Notes: generated by a model from the sequence alone, not told the origin. Positions 44,825 to 54,904 are shown, numbered from the stretch's first letter. The stretch is 64,000 bases of DNA from Symbiodinium natans (GCA_905221605.1 CAJNDS010002080.1:1041001-1105000); one strand, 5' to 3'. A program made the numbers and translations.

Positions 44825-46971
44825 TCATTTCAGCACATATCTTCCGCGCTGAAGCCGCTATTGCGGTCCATATGGCCCGATCGGCCAAACCACGACGCGT
44901 AACCCACTCAGTCGTTGGCGATTGGATCAATATTTGTGGATCATACGCCGGAAATATTGCTGTACCATTATCCATTGAATGACCAGCATCGTCCACCAGT
45001 GCCAGGTTCAACTCCTGTTCGCTTGCACCGTCTGAAGACATGCTAATAACCAAATTTCGATCCATTTTATTGGACCCTTTTGGACAGTCCTTTTGTTCCA
45101 CAGGTAACCTGCCGGCGGCAACCTTCCAATAAATCCGCTTCAGAAGACCTTTGGCAAGTAATTGTTCATGGCTCTTCTGCGCCTTAAGGACAGCCAATTT
45201 TTCTTTACCACCACCACGGAGTTCATTGCTCCCACCTTCTCCTTCCTGTTGCTCAGTCTCATCGCCAGGAATTTGTACTGCTCCTTCTAGTGCCGTCTCC
45301 TGTCCAGCCACATCTTGCCCAGGTAGAACTTGAACGCCTTCAGATATATTCACCTGTCCAGCAACACCTTGCCCAGGTAAAACCTCATCCGTGGAGCCCA
45401 CCGCCAGCGAACCATCAATAACAGAGCCATCCCTTGCCCTTTTTTGGGACTGTGTAGCTCGAAGAGAAGATTGTGATAGCGAAAAAACTTGAGAAGTCAC
45501 TTCTTGGCGGGTCTCCCCCCGCGACGCTTTGTCGCGCTCTTCGCCAAGGTGAATTGATTTTTTCTGCTCTTCATTGGAGCTTGGAGAACCAGTAAGTGGA
45601 ACATTGCCACGCGCCTCAGTTCTCTGCGAATCCCTTTCACGCAAAAAGGTTTCCCACAGGTGTCGCGCGTTGTTGGTTTCTTCCTCGCTTGAATCACCTG
45701 AAGACTCGGCGTAGGAGACCAAAGCTCCCGCCTGATCATCATCATCCACCACATCCGCCCATGCTTTGCTAAATCGATACGACAAACCACCACGAGGTTT
45801 CAATGGCTTTGGTTTTTCCACCACCTCTGCTGGCCGCACACGCCGATTTGAATGAGAACGTGGCACAAGTCGCACCTGTTTCCGATCCAGCAAGGGCCGT
45901 CCCCTCTTAACAGGGTTTGATCTTGACCTGTAACCCTTTTTCGGCGGGTTCACTCCAGCTTCACGGCTTCCAGAAGACCGCTCCATGCGTACCGATGCAT
46001 TGGTAGAAACAGCCACATCCGGCGACATTGGCCGGTAACAGACACCACCCACCAGTTCCAGAATTTTGCAGGCAGTCACCTTGTTAACCCCTTTTTCAAC
46101 CAAATCTTCCACGAAGATATACTCCTGGAGCTCCTTGACGTTGGTCACACCAAGCTTGATCATCACGTCACTTACGTGATGAGTGTACACCCACAAGTGT
46201 TGATTGCGAGCCATCCAACTTTCTATTGGCTCTTCTGGATTCTGAAGACGTACAGCGGTGGACTCTGCCACCGAATCCTTTTGTACATCTCCTTCTGCTC
46301 CATCCAGCGTATCAACCTCACCTGCTTCCTTTGACACATTGGTCATTTGCAACGCCTGTGGTGCTGAGGATGATGAAGATTCCGCTCCCCCAATTGCAGG
46401 TGGTTGGAAAGTACTTCTGTCTGGAATCTCCAGTCCTCTTTCTCTTTGAAACCGAACCTGGTTCGCCACGTTCGCCAAATATTTCAGCCGAGTCAGTCGC
46501 TCTTCTGACATTTCATCGTGGGAAAATCTGCAACCAAATCGCACGCGACATCTCCCATTGAGATAATAGTCGAAGCAGCAACGGTGGAACCCTTCGTCCC
46601 TTATGGACTTCCGAGAAGCATTGTCCCAAGATTTGCCGGGTTCCCAAGTCCCTTCCAAAACCGCTTTGTCGTCGTGAATATATCTGCAGGAATTTCCGTA
46701 TCTGCAACCCCCTTGGTTGTAATACAGACACATCTGCTTTTTTGGCTCGACCGACACAGGCTCACCTTTTGACGCCCCTTTGCCGTAGTTGTACTGGGCC
46801 CGGAAGGCTGAATCCTCCCGTTCCTGCTGTGCCTCATCTACTATACCTTCCTCAATAGGAGGGCTACCGATGTCCCCATCCTCGTCACCAACTTTTTGGC
46901 TGTTTCCGGGCTCAGTTGGACCTCTTTCTGGCCACCCATCACCAGGACGACGATGCTCATAGGGACACTCG
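44808..46971 (-). CDS. Retroelement ORF: CCCH zinc-finger protein, long
   Basis: The open frame runs from 46,971 to 44,808 without a stop (the first GTG is at 46,757). Upstream it starts with ECPYEHRRPG, the last third of a CCCH finger whose beginning lies beyond the nested insertion. It then has two intact fingers, CLYYNQGGCRYGNSCRYIH (CX7CX5CX3H) and CCFDYYLNGRCRVRFGCRFS followed by His (CX8CX5CX3H). A middle region resembles a small helical domain (WMARNQHLWVYTHHVSDVMI, VEDLVEKGVNKVTACKILEL). A basic, then Ser/Gln/Glu-rich tail carries the repeated motif LPGQ[GD]VAGQ. No polymerase, protease or integrase motif is present. Likely the central RNA-binding part of the element's protein. Confidence 0.75.
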
Positions 46972-46979
46972 CTTCCATT

Positions 46980-47912
46980 TTGTTAATTTCGCGGTGGGGC
47001 CTAGTGATTTTTGCGAGAACCCAGCAACGCTCGTAAGGTCACTGACGAACAACCTGGACAACGTCCAGGTTATTCAGCCAAAAATGCGTGAGCCCATCAA
47101 AAGAAAGTCTCTGTCTCGGCCAAGCGCCAAGAGTCGGTCGGGCTTGGTGGTGGCCTTGTGGAACATTTGCTCTCTCTACAAAAACATCCGTATTTATCGG
47201 CGAAGCCTCAGAAACACCAAAATTTCCGATTTTCAGGAAAAATCCTGAAATGCGCCTAAAACACCAAAACAGCCCGGAATACGCCATTTTTTCGAAAACT
47301 TTGGGGACCCAGTCAATTCCCACAAAGCCCCAAAAAACAAGAAACCCAGGAAAATCGCGGAGAATCGCGGAGAATCGCGGAGAATCGCGGGGAATCGCGG
47401 GCGGGTCTGCGTAGATGAAAAACCACTCAAAAGCGTTCGCGGGCATTTCGCGGGCCTGTCTGCGTAGATCAACAACCACTCAGAAGCGTTCGCGGGGCAT
47501 TTCGCGGAGAATCGCGGAGAATCGCGGGGAATCGCGGGGGTCCCGGAAATCGGATTTTTGCAAATTTCGCAGAAAATTGATTCTCAAGAGATTTTCGTGA
47601 AAATCGGAAAAAATTGGTGTTTCGAGGATTTAGCGTTTGTCTTCGAGAGATCGCACAAAAAACATAGAAGTTTGGCCAAGTAGCGGCGGTTTAGAGTTTA
47701 GGGTTTAGGATCCTCATCGGACCTGCGAGAAAGCCCCCGTTGTAACGCGCTGTTTCTCATGTCTGGATCTGCAAGCACAAGAGGGCCCAGCACCACCGTG
47801 TCCTTTAAACTCTTCGACTTATGCTTGTGGATGTTGCATTCTGGCAGAGCCAGACAATTCATGTTTCTTCCACCCAAAACCAAAACCCTAACTTGCACCG
47901 TGAAAATAACTA
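46980..47912. mobile_element. Nested 933-bp element with 17-bp inverted repeats and 8-bp target duplication
   Basis: Flanked by direct copies of CTTCCATT at 46,972-46,979 and 47,913-47,920. The ends are inverted repeats matching at 14 of 17 positions: left TTGTTAATTTCGCGGTG, right (complement) TAGTTATTTTCACGGTG. Removing the insert and one target copy rejoins CKFYNQGRCRNGS to ECPYEH, giving a perfect CX7CX5CX3H finger in frame. It therefore inserted into the retroelement's coding sequence. An 8-bp duplication is usual for hAT-type DNA transposons and has been reported for introner elements. There is no transposase, so it is MITE-like. It contains GGAGAATCGC tandem units at about 47,357-47,405 and again at about 47,505-47,545, and a short TTTAGGG-like stretch. 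Confidence 0.88.
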
Positions 47913-48665
47913 CTTCCATTGCGACACCTCCCTTGATTGTAGAATTTGCACAGCTTGGTGTACCCTGGCGACACAGTTCTTGGCGTCATGTAAACCTTCC
48001 TACACTTGTCCAGGTCCATATAGGCTTCCATTGGTTTGTTCTCCTTCGCACTCATAGATTCAACCGCACCATCAAGCTCTTGCAAAAACTGCTTGGTATC
48101 CAACCAGAGCGCATTCCAAAGTTCATCTCCGCCTTGGTCCAGCAACATTGCCACTGCTTCACCTACGACCGCTTCACTATATCTTCTCTTTTGACGTGCC
48201 AGGTCGTAGAGCGCATTGCGGCACTGCTTCCGGGGAAATGTTGTTATTTTTCCCAAACCTGCATTTTCTGTACCATCGGGCGTCCAACCTTCACTGCACA
48301 GCGTATTGTATGCATGCCGAGCTTCATTGTCCATCAACGCAGGATCTGCCACAAACTCCTTAACCTCGTCCATTCGACGACTCAGCAACATCCCAGTGCT
48401 TTTGCCCAAATAAGCCTTTTCAGCTTTTGCATCCTCCAGGAGTGCTCTATAGCTTTTCTCTCCACAGAGTTGTTTTTGAAAGGATTCCTCTTGTTCTTCC
48501 GAGGATAACCCCTGATCAGCAAACCACTCGTAGGATTGCCATTCTTCCGATTTCCAGTCCCATTGACCGTTGGAATCTTGGTACCATTGACCAGCATACC
48601 ATGAATCTTTCCACCACATACCCCAACCGCTGTCTTTCCATTTGCGCAGCGTTGAAGAAGAGGTC
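47888..48665 (-). CDS. Retroelement ORF: Trp-rich segment and first part of a CCCH finger
   Basis: Begins in a Trp-rich, probably Gln/Trp/Asp low-complexity region (KWKDSGWGMWWKDSW, QWYQDSNGQWDWKSEEW) and continues with an alpha-helical part (RALLEDAKAEKAYLGKST). It ends in KLCKFYNQGRCRNGS, the first two Cys of a CCCH finger, before running into the nested insertion, where it meets TAG. The upstream frame is open to about 48,665, overlapping the S1-containing ORF in another frame, so a one-base shift near 48,645 separates them. Confidence 0.65.
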
Positions 48666-49145
48666 CTCTTCCAAAACCAGGTAGGTGTCTAAGATCACAG
48701 TGCCATCTTCTTCTACCCTTTTCACTTCTGCATTGACACAATCACCAACCTTAAAAAGAGGTGTGTCTTTCCCTTCTGCAGGAATCAGTACAGTCATCTC
48801 ACCATGGTCCAAATAAGCTCCATGAGCATTGATGTAGTGAACCAGACCACTGACTTTGTCTCCCGCAACATAGAAATGCTTCCCAAGTGTAGCCAAGGCT
48901 CCCTCATTGGGCACTTCCTTTGTTTGTTCTTCAGAAACCAGCCCCTTTTCATCGGCTCCTGGAACATCCCTTGCTTCCACCCTTGGACCAAGCTGCTTGT
49001 CCTGTTCCTGCACGAGTCCCGCAAGATCACCCACCTTGCGCTCCAGGGATTCAGGACCATCTTCTTGTTTAGCCAACGGCTCTGCCTCATCTGTTACAGT
49101 CTGCACGGCGTCGACTTCCGGCAAGCTTCCAGATGGCAATACCTT
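48640..49145 (-). CDS. Retroelement ORF: S1-type RNA-binding domain
   Basis: Residues about 90-152 read as an S1 OB-fold: YVAGDKVSGLVHYINAHGAY, then LIPAEG, then FKVGDCVNAEVKRVEEDGTV. Gly-Asp-x-Val-x-Gly starts the first strand, and Val-Gly-Asp-x-Val-x-[AV]-x-Val precedes the last strands, as in bacterial ribosomal protein S1 and eIF2-alpha. Preceded by an acidic coiled region (LAGLVQEQDKQLG). The frame joins the upstream ORF through a frame change at the homopolymer CAAAAAGGG near 49,146. An S1 domain inside a retroelement polyprotein is unusual. Confidence 0.7.
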
Positions 49146-50851
49146 CCCTTTTTGGAAGTGGACCCACCATTGGAGTCCTTTGTCACATCATCTGCAGCAG
49201 GCAAGTTTTCTTCCACCGCAGGGTTCTTTGATTGGTCATCCACGGCAGGCACATTTTCTTCCACCGCAGGATCCTTTGGTTCCATGGTTACCAAAGGAGA
49301 ATCATCACCACTATCAGCCACAGCTGCCACATTGGCTCCGGTGCGGCTCAAAAGACCTTGCTCCACGCCACCAACTTCAGAATGCACAAGCGCGTCCGCC
49401 GATGCACCTCCATCGTCAGCTACTACAGTGACCTGCGCCCCATTGTTGCAGTCAACTGCGGAGCATGTACCATCTCGCGCCTCGCCCCGTGCTTTTTCTG
49501 CACTCCAGGTTTCATCCGGCACATTTGCCCGCACCTCATTGGCGCTCCAGGCCTCATCCTTCTTTTCCGGCAAATCAACCGCGTCTCCAGCTATTCCAGA
49601 AGCCTCATTTTTCCCTTGAATGGCGGAATTCGTGGCACCAGACGGAGAAACCTCCTCAGTCGTAATACACAACCTTTTTCCTCCATCATCCTCATCTTCA
49701 GGACCAACCTCCTGAATGCCAGATACCTCATCCACCACTTGCTACTTTGTAGCCGACACAGCACTCACCTCCACATTGGGAATTTTATCCTCCGGATCCA
49801 TAGATTTCACCGCTGCGTCACCCTCAGAAAGTGCTTTGATTTCTTCCCGATCCAGGTGTTCTCCAGCCATGTCTGTTCGGACTCCAGAAATTCCTTCCTC
49901 ATCAGGGGAACCTGAGGTTTGGGCATCGCCACCACCCTTTAAACCGCTATCCCCAATAGTAGAGGAAAATTCCTTTTGTACACTATTTACACCGCTTTCT
50001 ACACTTCCTAAGCTACCCTGTTGTGCCCTGAAAGATTCAGTAGGCGACGAGGACGAAGTTGTACCCAGCGCTGGCTCTTCTTCCACAGGGACAATGCCCA
50101 TTCCAACACCAGATGCCTCATTGTTTCCACCCTTTTCAGTCTTTCCAGGAAACACCCACTGGGTATTTTCAGTGTTCAAGCAGTAAAAATACTCTCTTCC
50201 ATCCTCATGAAAATGGCGCTCCCACATCGTCCCATCACTGGCAATGATCGAAGTGTCAGCAGCTTGAGGCGCTTTGCCTTCATCAACAGCATATAAGTCC
50301 TCCTCCGACTCCTGCCGTATTCTCGCCGCTTCCAACTCCAGGATTTCTTCCTCACTCATCACCCCAGTAATAGGCTCAATTCCTTCTGCGTCCCCAGTGA
50401 AGAGGATACTGCCTTTTATTGCAGCAACAGGTGCAGTTTCTTCCGCTTCTCCTGTCAACAGATCACCACTTTCAGTCGCGCCGCTCACTTTGTTTCGAGC
50501 TCGCTTGAACACAGGAATAACATTCCCAACCAGATCCGTCTGGCTTCCTTGTTCCACCAACTTTGATGTAGAGGAGCTTGCCTCCAATACTCCCGTTGAC
50601 CCAGCAGGTTCCATGGCACGAAGATCAAGTCCATGTTTGCGCAGAAGACGCAGCAAAACCACTTCCATCTCGTCTTCCACCTTTTCTACCACCGACTTCT
50701 CTTCGCCACGCATACCACCAGCATCAACCAGAGCTTCCGCATTGGGAATCATTTTTTGACCAGTCGCAGACCTCTTGTCACCCATTCCACCTTGATCGCC
50801 CACATTGGGGTTCGATGACGTAGATCCAGTCTGCAGCCAGTTGGAAGCCAT
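49094..50851 (-). CDS. Retroelement first ORF: WW domain, acidic repeats, one in-frame TAG
   Basis: ATG at 50,849-50,851, 62 bp after the primer-binding site. Residues about 210-235 form a WW domain (first Trp in TMWERHFHEDGREYFYCL, second in TQWVFP), a fold that binds Pro-rich peptides. An in-frame TAG at 49,742-49,744 interrupts the frame, which continues unaltered downstream (VVDEVSGIQEV) to 49,094. The downstream part contains a degenerate repeat, DPAVEENVPAVDD then NPAVEENLPAADD. Composition is strongly acidic. The TAG may be a lesion or a readthrough site. Confidence 0.7.
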
Positions 50852-50913
50852 TGCTTCGAAGGCTTAGGATTACCACCCTTAAGCCTAAACACGAACCGCA
50901 GGGAACCTAATTT

Positions 50914-50925
50914 GGGCTCATAACC
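50914..50925 (-). promoter_or_regulatory. Primer-binding site, initiator tRNA-Met half-tRNA type
   Basis: Minus-strand GGTTATGAGCCC starts at the first base after the 5' LTR. Its complement GGGCTCATAACC is the anticodon stem-loop of eukaryotic initiator tRNA-Met, and Drosophila copia has a closely similar site (from memory). Confidence 0.8.
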
Positions 50926-51224
50926 TACGGGGGGCAACCAAAGGGGGAACGGGATCAACCCCAAAGACCGCCCACAACTTATATTCCCCAGATCGACCAG
51001 CACAACAAACACAGAACACGGACCAGGAGAACCAGGGAAGGGAGTAAAGGAGGCCTATGCCTAAGCACCTAGGAACCAACCCCAACCCCAACCACGCGGG
51101 CTCTACCCTTTTTGAGCTTATGGCCTCAGTACTTCTGGCCATCCTTGAGCCAAAGACCACCGGGCACATTGACCCTTTTCTTTAACCTTCCATTCAATTC
51201 CTGAATACAACCTGCAGCTCCGCA
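50926..51224 (-). repeat. 5' LTR (299 bp)
   Basis: Near-identical partner of 41,657-41,955. The minus-strand promoter would lie here. It carries an AATATAAG motif and TTTGGCTCAAGGATGG, whose first eleven bases equal the 3' end of the dinoflagellate spliced leader. Confidence 0.93.
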
Positions 51225-51563
51225 TCGGGTTTTGGGTTTAGGGTTTAGGGTCTAGGGTCTAGGGTCTAGGGTCTAGGGTCTAGGGTTTAGGGCTTAGGGT
51301 TTAGGGTTTAGGGTTTAGGGTTTAGGGTTTAGGGTTTAGGGTTTAGGGTTTAGGGTTTAGGGTTTAGGGTTTAGGGTTTAGGGTTTAGGGTTTAGGGTTT
51401 AGGGTTTAGGGTTTAGGGTTTAGGGTTTAGTGGTTAGGGTTTAGGGTTTAGGGTTTAGGGTTTAGGGTTTAGGGTTTAGGGTTTAGGGTTTAGGGTTTAG
51501 GGTTTAGGGTTTAGGGTTTAGGGTTTAGGGTTTAGGGTTTAGGGTTTAGGGTTTAGGGTTCAG
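51225..51563. repeat. Interstitial TTTAGGG array, right part, about 47 units
   Basis: Long, nearly perfect TTTAGGG array with TCTAGGG variants at its left end, matching the variant units left of the retroelement. The first five bases, TCGGG, are the right copy of the target duplication. Degenerate CCCTAAA units follow in opposite orientation at about 51,770-51,815. Confidence 0.95.
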
Positions 51564-51564
51564 T

Positions 51565-53720
51565 AGCAAGGACAAGAAACCAAAAAAAAATCCTTAAAAA
51601 AAATAGACCTCCCTTCCGGGGTTTTCTCTCTTTTCTTCAACGCGAATGCCGCACTCAGCAGCCACCAACACAACTCAAAGTGGTAAGAGAAAGCGAAAAA
51701 AGTATAAGCAGCTTAACATGAAAAAGGTAAATGCTCTCAATGGAATGGGGACCCTAAACCCCAAACCCTTGAACCGCCCTAAAACCCCAACCCTAAACCC
51801 TAAACCCAGAAATCCTAAAGCCCAGCACATCCGAAATCATGAGTTGTCAGGACTTGCGGGATTTTCTCCGGGGAGGTCTTGTTCTGGTTTTGACTTGGGT
51901 CCGAGGCGTGTGGTGACTCGGGAAAACGTTTCCTGACTTGACGCTCGCTCCCGCTGGCCCCAAACCAGAAGTCTAAAAGCTCAACGCAGCACGAAGGTTT
52001 ACGAAGAGAGAAGGATCAAATTGTCAAAAAAAGGGTGCCAAGACCGGCGCTTGCCAGGTTGTGTGCATCACATGGAATCCTGGCCTCAGTGTCCAGAAGT
52101 TTCTCAGAACGAATTCAAAAGGGAACGAAAGAGCCTACACAAAAAATCCTGGCTAAAACAAAGTCCCACGAGCTCTTCTAGCAGGGTCGCTTGGTCCAAG
52201 GCCCTGGCCGCGATGGCATCAGCCACACGGACTCGGACCTGCGCGCAGGCTTCCCTCAACCGGCTCGTTCAACCCACGGACGGTCCCACGAGCCTGGGAC
52301 GATGCGATGCTGACGCTCACCGGTGACCAGCAAGCCTTTGCAGGATCCTGTCAGGCAGAATCTTGAAGAGGCTTGACAGGGGGGGATCCAGCCATCTCGA
52401 AGGCCTGCGCCGAAAGTTCTTCAAGCCTGGTCTCCGTGGCCGGGGATGCCTACAGTGAAAGTTCCCAACGCGATCAGAACACCCCGAGCGAAGCCCTAAA
52501 AAGCATCTCGGCAACACCCTTGAGGCTGTGTCCATCAAAGGGCCATCCGAGAGCTGCGTCTTTGCCAAGTCACACAGCCTGGGAGTGACAGGAGGTCTTC
52601 TATTTGTTCGAAGGAGATCAAGAATGAAAATTCAAAGATATTCAAAGGTGGCGGCGTGCTTGCCGGGTGCTGCGCGGCGGACTCGTGGGCCCTGAGGCAC
52701 CTGACTTTTGAAAACAGCGTAGCGTGATCCATGACATGGCAAACAGGATTCTCTCGGCATTCTTGAAAGGCCAATCGGAATTAACCTGGTAAAACCGGCT
52801 CAAGTGCTGCCGAGGCTCACTTGTGTGGCTGTTGCATTCAGCACGGGCGTCTCTGGAAAACTCATTTGCACCTACTGCAGGGGAGATCTTCCACTGATCT
52901 CTGCCCATAAGCAGCACGCAGGAAGCTCTGCTGAAGAGGGACAAGAGATCACAAAGCGCTGCCGAGATGATGTGCTACAAACCTTAGTCGACCCCCGTGG
53001 CATGGGAATGGGGAGAACTTGAGGGCAGTAGCCAAAGGAACTGACAAGCCGGAACTAATGGCAAAGATGCATAGCACAGTGCAAGTTTGGCAACCACAAG
53101 AACTCAGATCGAAACTTAGACTCCGACTGTGCTGATGACTAGCAAGTGCGGACCGCCAGCGCGCGAGCCAGCGCCGCATCTCGAGCCTACCTCAGCAGGG
53201 CTTCTCAGCAAGAGCGCTCCCCGGAAATGAGCAACGTGCAGCTTCGTCCCTGACAGCACGCTGCATGACCACGTAATGCTGGCAAGCTCCTGCCGATGTC
53301 AACCAATGTGCAGCAGATTGACACAGATTCCCCCACAGATTCCCCCACAGATGTCATGAATTGTCATGGGCAGTCCAAGCCTTCGGGCTCAGCTCGGCAA
53401 GCTGCGGTTCATGCAGCACAGTGACTGTAGTGACTCCCCCAGCTCGCACAGAAGCAAGCGACCAGGCCTTTTGGCTCTCAAATACGTTCCACAATCTTCC
53501 ACATACTCAACAATGCAGAACCATGAACAACAATGAGACCACAAGCGCCAGGCAGCTTGAACCAAATCCTGGCAAGACTCATGAAAAACCAACGACCCAT
53601 GTTACCCCAAGTGAGCGCAAGAGCTGTAAAGGTCGTAGCCCCTTCAGGCCTGACTGATTCAATTCAGATTTTGTTAACATTTAGAGACCGCAGATTTTTC
53701 GAAATTGCTTCCGGGCGCAA
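51565..53720. other. No supportable gene
   Basis: Short competing frames only. The stretch includes degenerate telomere-like DNA at about 51,750-51,815 and the diverged repeat AGCACATCCGAAATCAT...AGGACTTGCGGG shared with the left flank of the retrotransposon. Confidence 0.4.
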
Positions 53721-53734
53721 AAATAGATGCAAAA

Positions 53735-53858
53735 AAGAGAGGGAGAGATAAAAGAGAGAGAGAGAGAGACACAGAGAGAGAGAGACGAAGAGAGAGAGAG
53801 AGAGAGTGACACGCGGGGAGACCCGGGAGAGAGAGAGAGAGAGACTGGGAGAGAGAGG
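53735..53858. repeat. (GA)n-rich tract
   Basis: About 120 bp of GAGAGA with ACAC and CGGG interruptions. The Arg/Glu frame on plus and the Ser/Leu frames on minus across it are artefacts. Confidence 0.9.
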
Positions 53859-53873
53859 CAAGCCGCAAGGAAA

Positions 53874-54660
53874 CTACTTTCTTGCCAAAAGCAGGTCAAG
53901 GCGTCCTGCCGGGATGCCGACCTTCTCTACTGCACCAGCAAGGCCAGAACCTCCAGGCGTGTGATCTACTGGGGCGCGAGCGAAGCTGGCAGACATCGGC
54001 TCTGGTCGCATTGCGCAGATGAAAGCATGAACAGGCCACCAGACTTTTGCGAGCCGCATGTCCACTCTGAAGGCTCACTCCTTGTCCTATTTCTTGGGAC
54101 ACGCTTGCCAGTAAAATTGCGGAGGACTATCTTTCTCTGGATGAACTGCTGATACAGCAAGACAACATTGGCACTTCGAACTGTGACGAAATCTGCAATC
54201 TGGTGTGCCTATCCTGACTCTTGCGACTTCAAACAGCTGGAGCGCTCAATGCCACCTCGGCAGTGTGAATCCTGTGGCTGTACAGGTACTGATCTGAGAT
54301 CGTCACAGAACGGCCAAGCTAAGAAACCTAGCCAGTGCTCAGGCAGTGGAGTCTCGTGTCCACTGATCGGCAAGCCTTGTTCTTGACGGGTGGGAAGTGG
54401 TTTCCACAACTGGCCGGACAGCTCCAGGATTCAACATCTTCTTACGAGTTCGTAGAAGTTTCGTTCCTCAAGGCTACCGTGTCTGACCCGCGAACTGAAC
54501 GGTGGTCCAATCCGAAGGAAACTTGAGGCTTTCCATGAAGCCCAGTTCACAGAGCTGATCGAGCACGTGATGCTTGTCAGCCTTGTACTCGCGCTTGTAC
54601 TGTGCTGCTACCATGGGAAACCAAGCAAAACTTGGGTGCAGAATCGCGGGGAGGCATCGG
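53874..54660 (-). CDS. Exon-like segments of an unidentified gene
   Basis: The minus frame at about 53,874-54,065 (FARAPVDHTPGGSGLAGAVE, KVGIPAGRLDLLLA) and another at about 54,480-54,655 (WFPMVAAQYKREYKADKHHV, LDQLCELGFMESLKFPSDW) have coding-like composition. They could be exons of one gene, with the 54,480-54,655 piece first. No family was recognised. Confidence 0.4.
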
Positions 54661-54904
54661 GATACATAACACTCAGCGACCGCAAGTCTTGTTCTGTGGC
54701 ATAGAGCTTTTGCGACATGTCCCCGCCCCGCCGTGCACCGAAAAACCAAAAATTCTGAGGTTGCAATTGCAAGAGAAATGAAAGAGAAGTATAGGTCGTT
54801 CACTGGCCGATGGCGACCATGCAGCTGCTGGATTGGTCTCCAACCAATCGGGCACAAGCTTCTGCACTTGTGGCAGCGGGACTCCAATTGCTCTGCAACC
54901 ACAC

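Larger units (their letters stand above)
41657..51224 (-). mobile_element. LTR retrotransposon, 9,568 bp, copia-type primer site, no recognisable pol
   Basis: Two 299-bp direct repeats (41,657-41,955 and 50,926-51,224) differ at only two positions. Read on the minus strand each begins TG and ends TA. The element is flanked by the 5-bp duplication TCGGG. Immediately inside the 5' LTR is GGTTATGAGCCC (50,914-50,925), complementary to the anticodon arm of initiator tRNA-Met; as I recall, Drosophila copia is primed by a 5' half of that tRNA at such a site. Immediately before the 3' LTR is a purine tract (GGACAGGGGGAG). The interior (about 9 kb, visibly less GC-rich than its surroundings) encodes WW, S1, Trp-rich, five CCCH zinc fingers and a Lys/Glu-rich tail. 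No reverse transcriptase, RNase H, integrase or aspartic protease motif was found, so it is probably mobilised in trans. Confidence 0.9.

Noticed and set aside
41657-51224. Interpretation as a segmental duplication of a subtelomeric 299-bp repeat
   Set aside because: The 5-bp target duplication, primer-binding site and polypurine tract at exact LTR edges fit retrotransposition far better.
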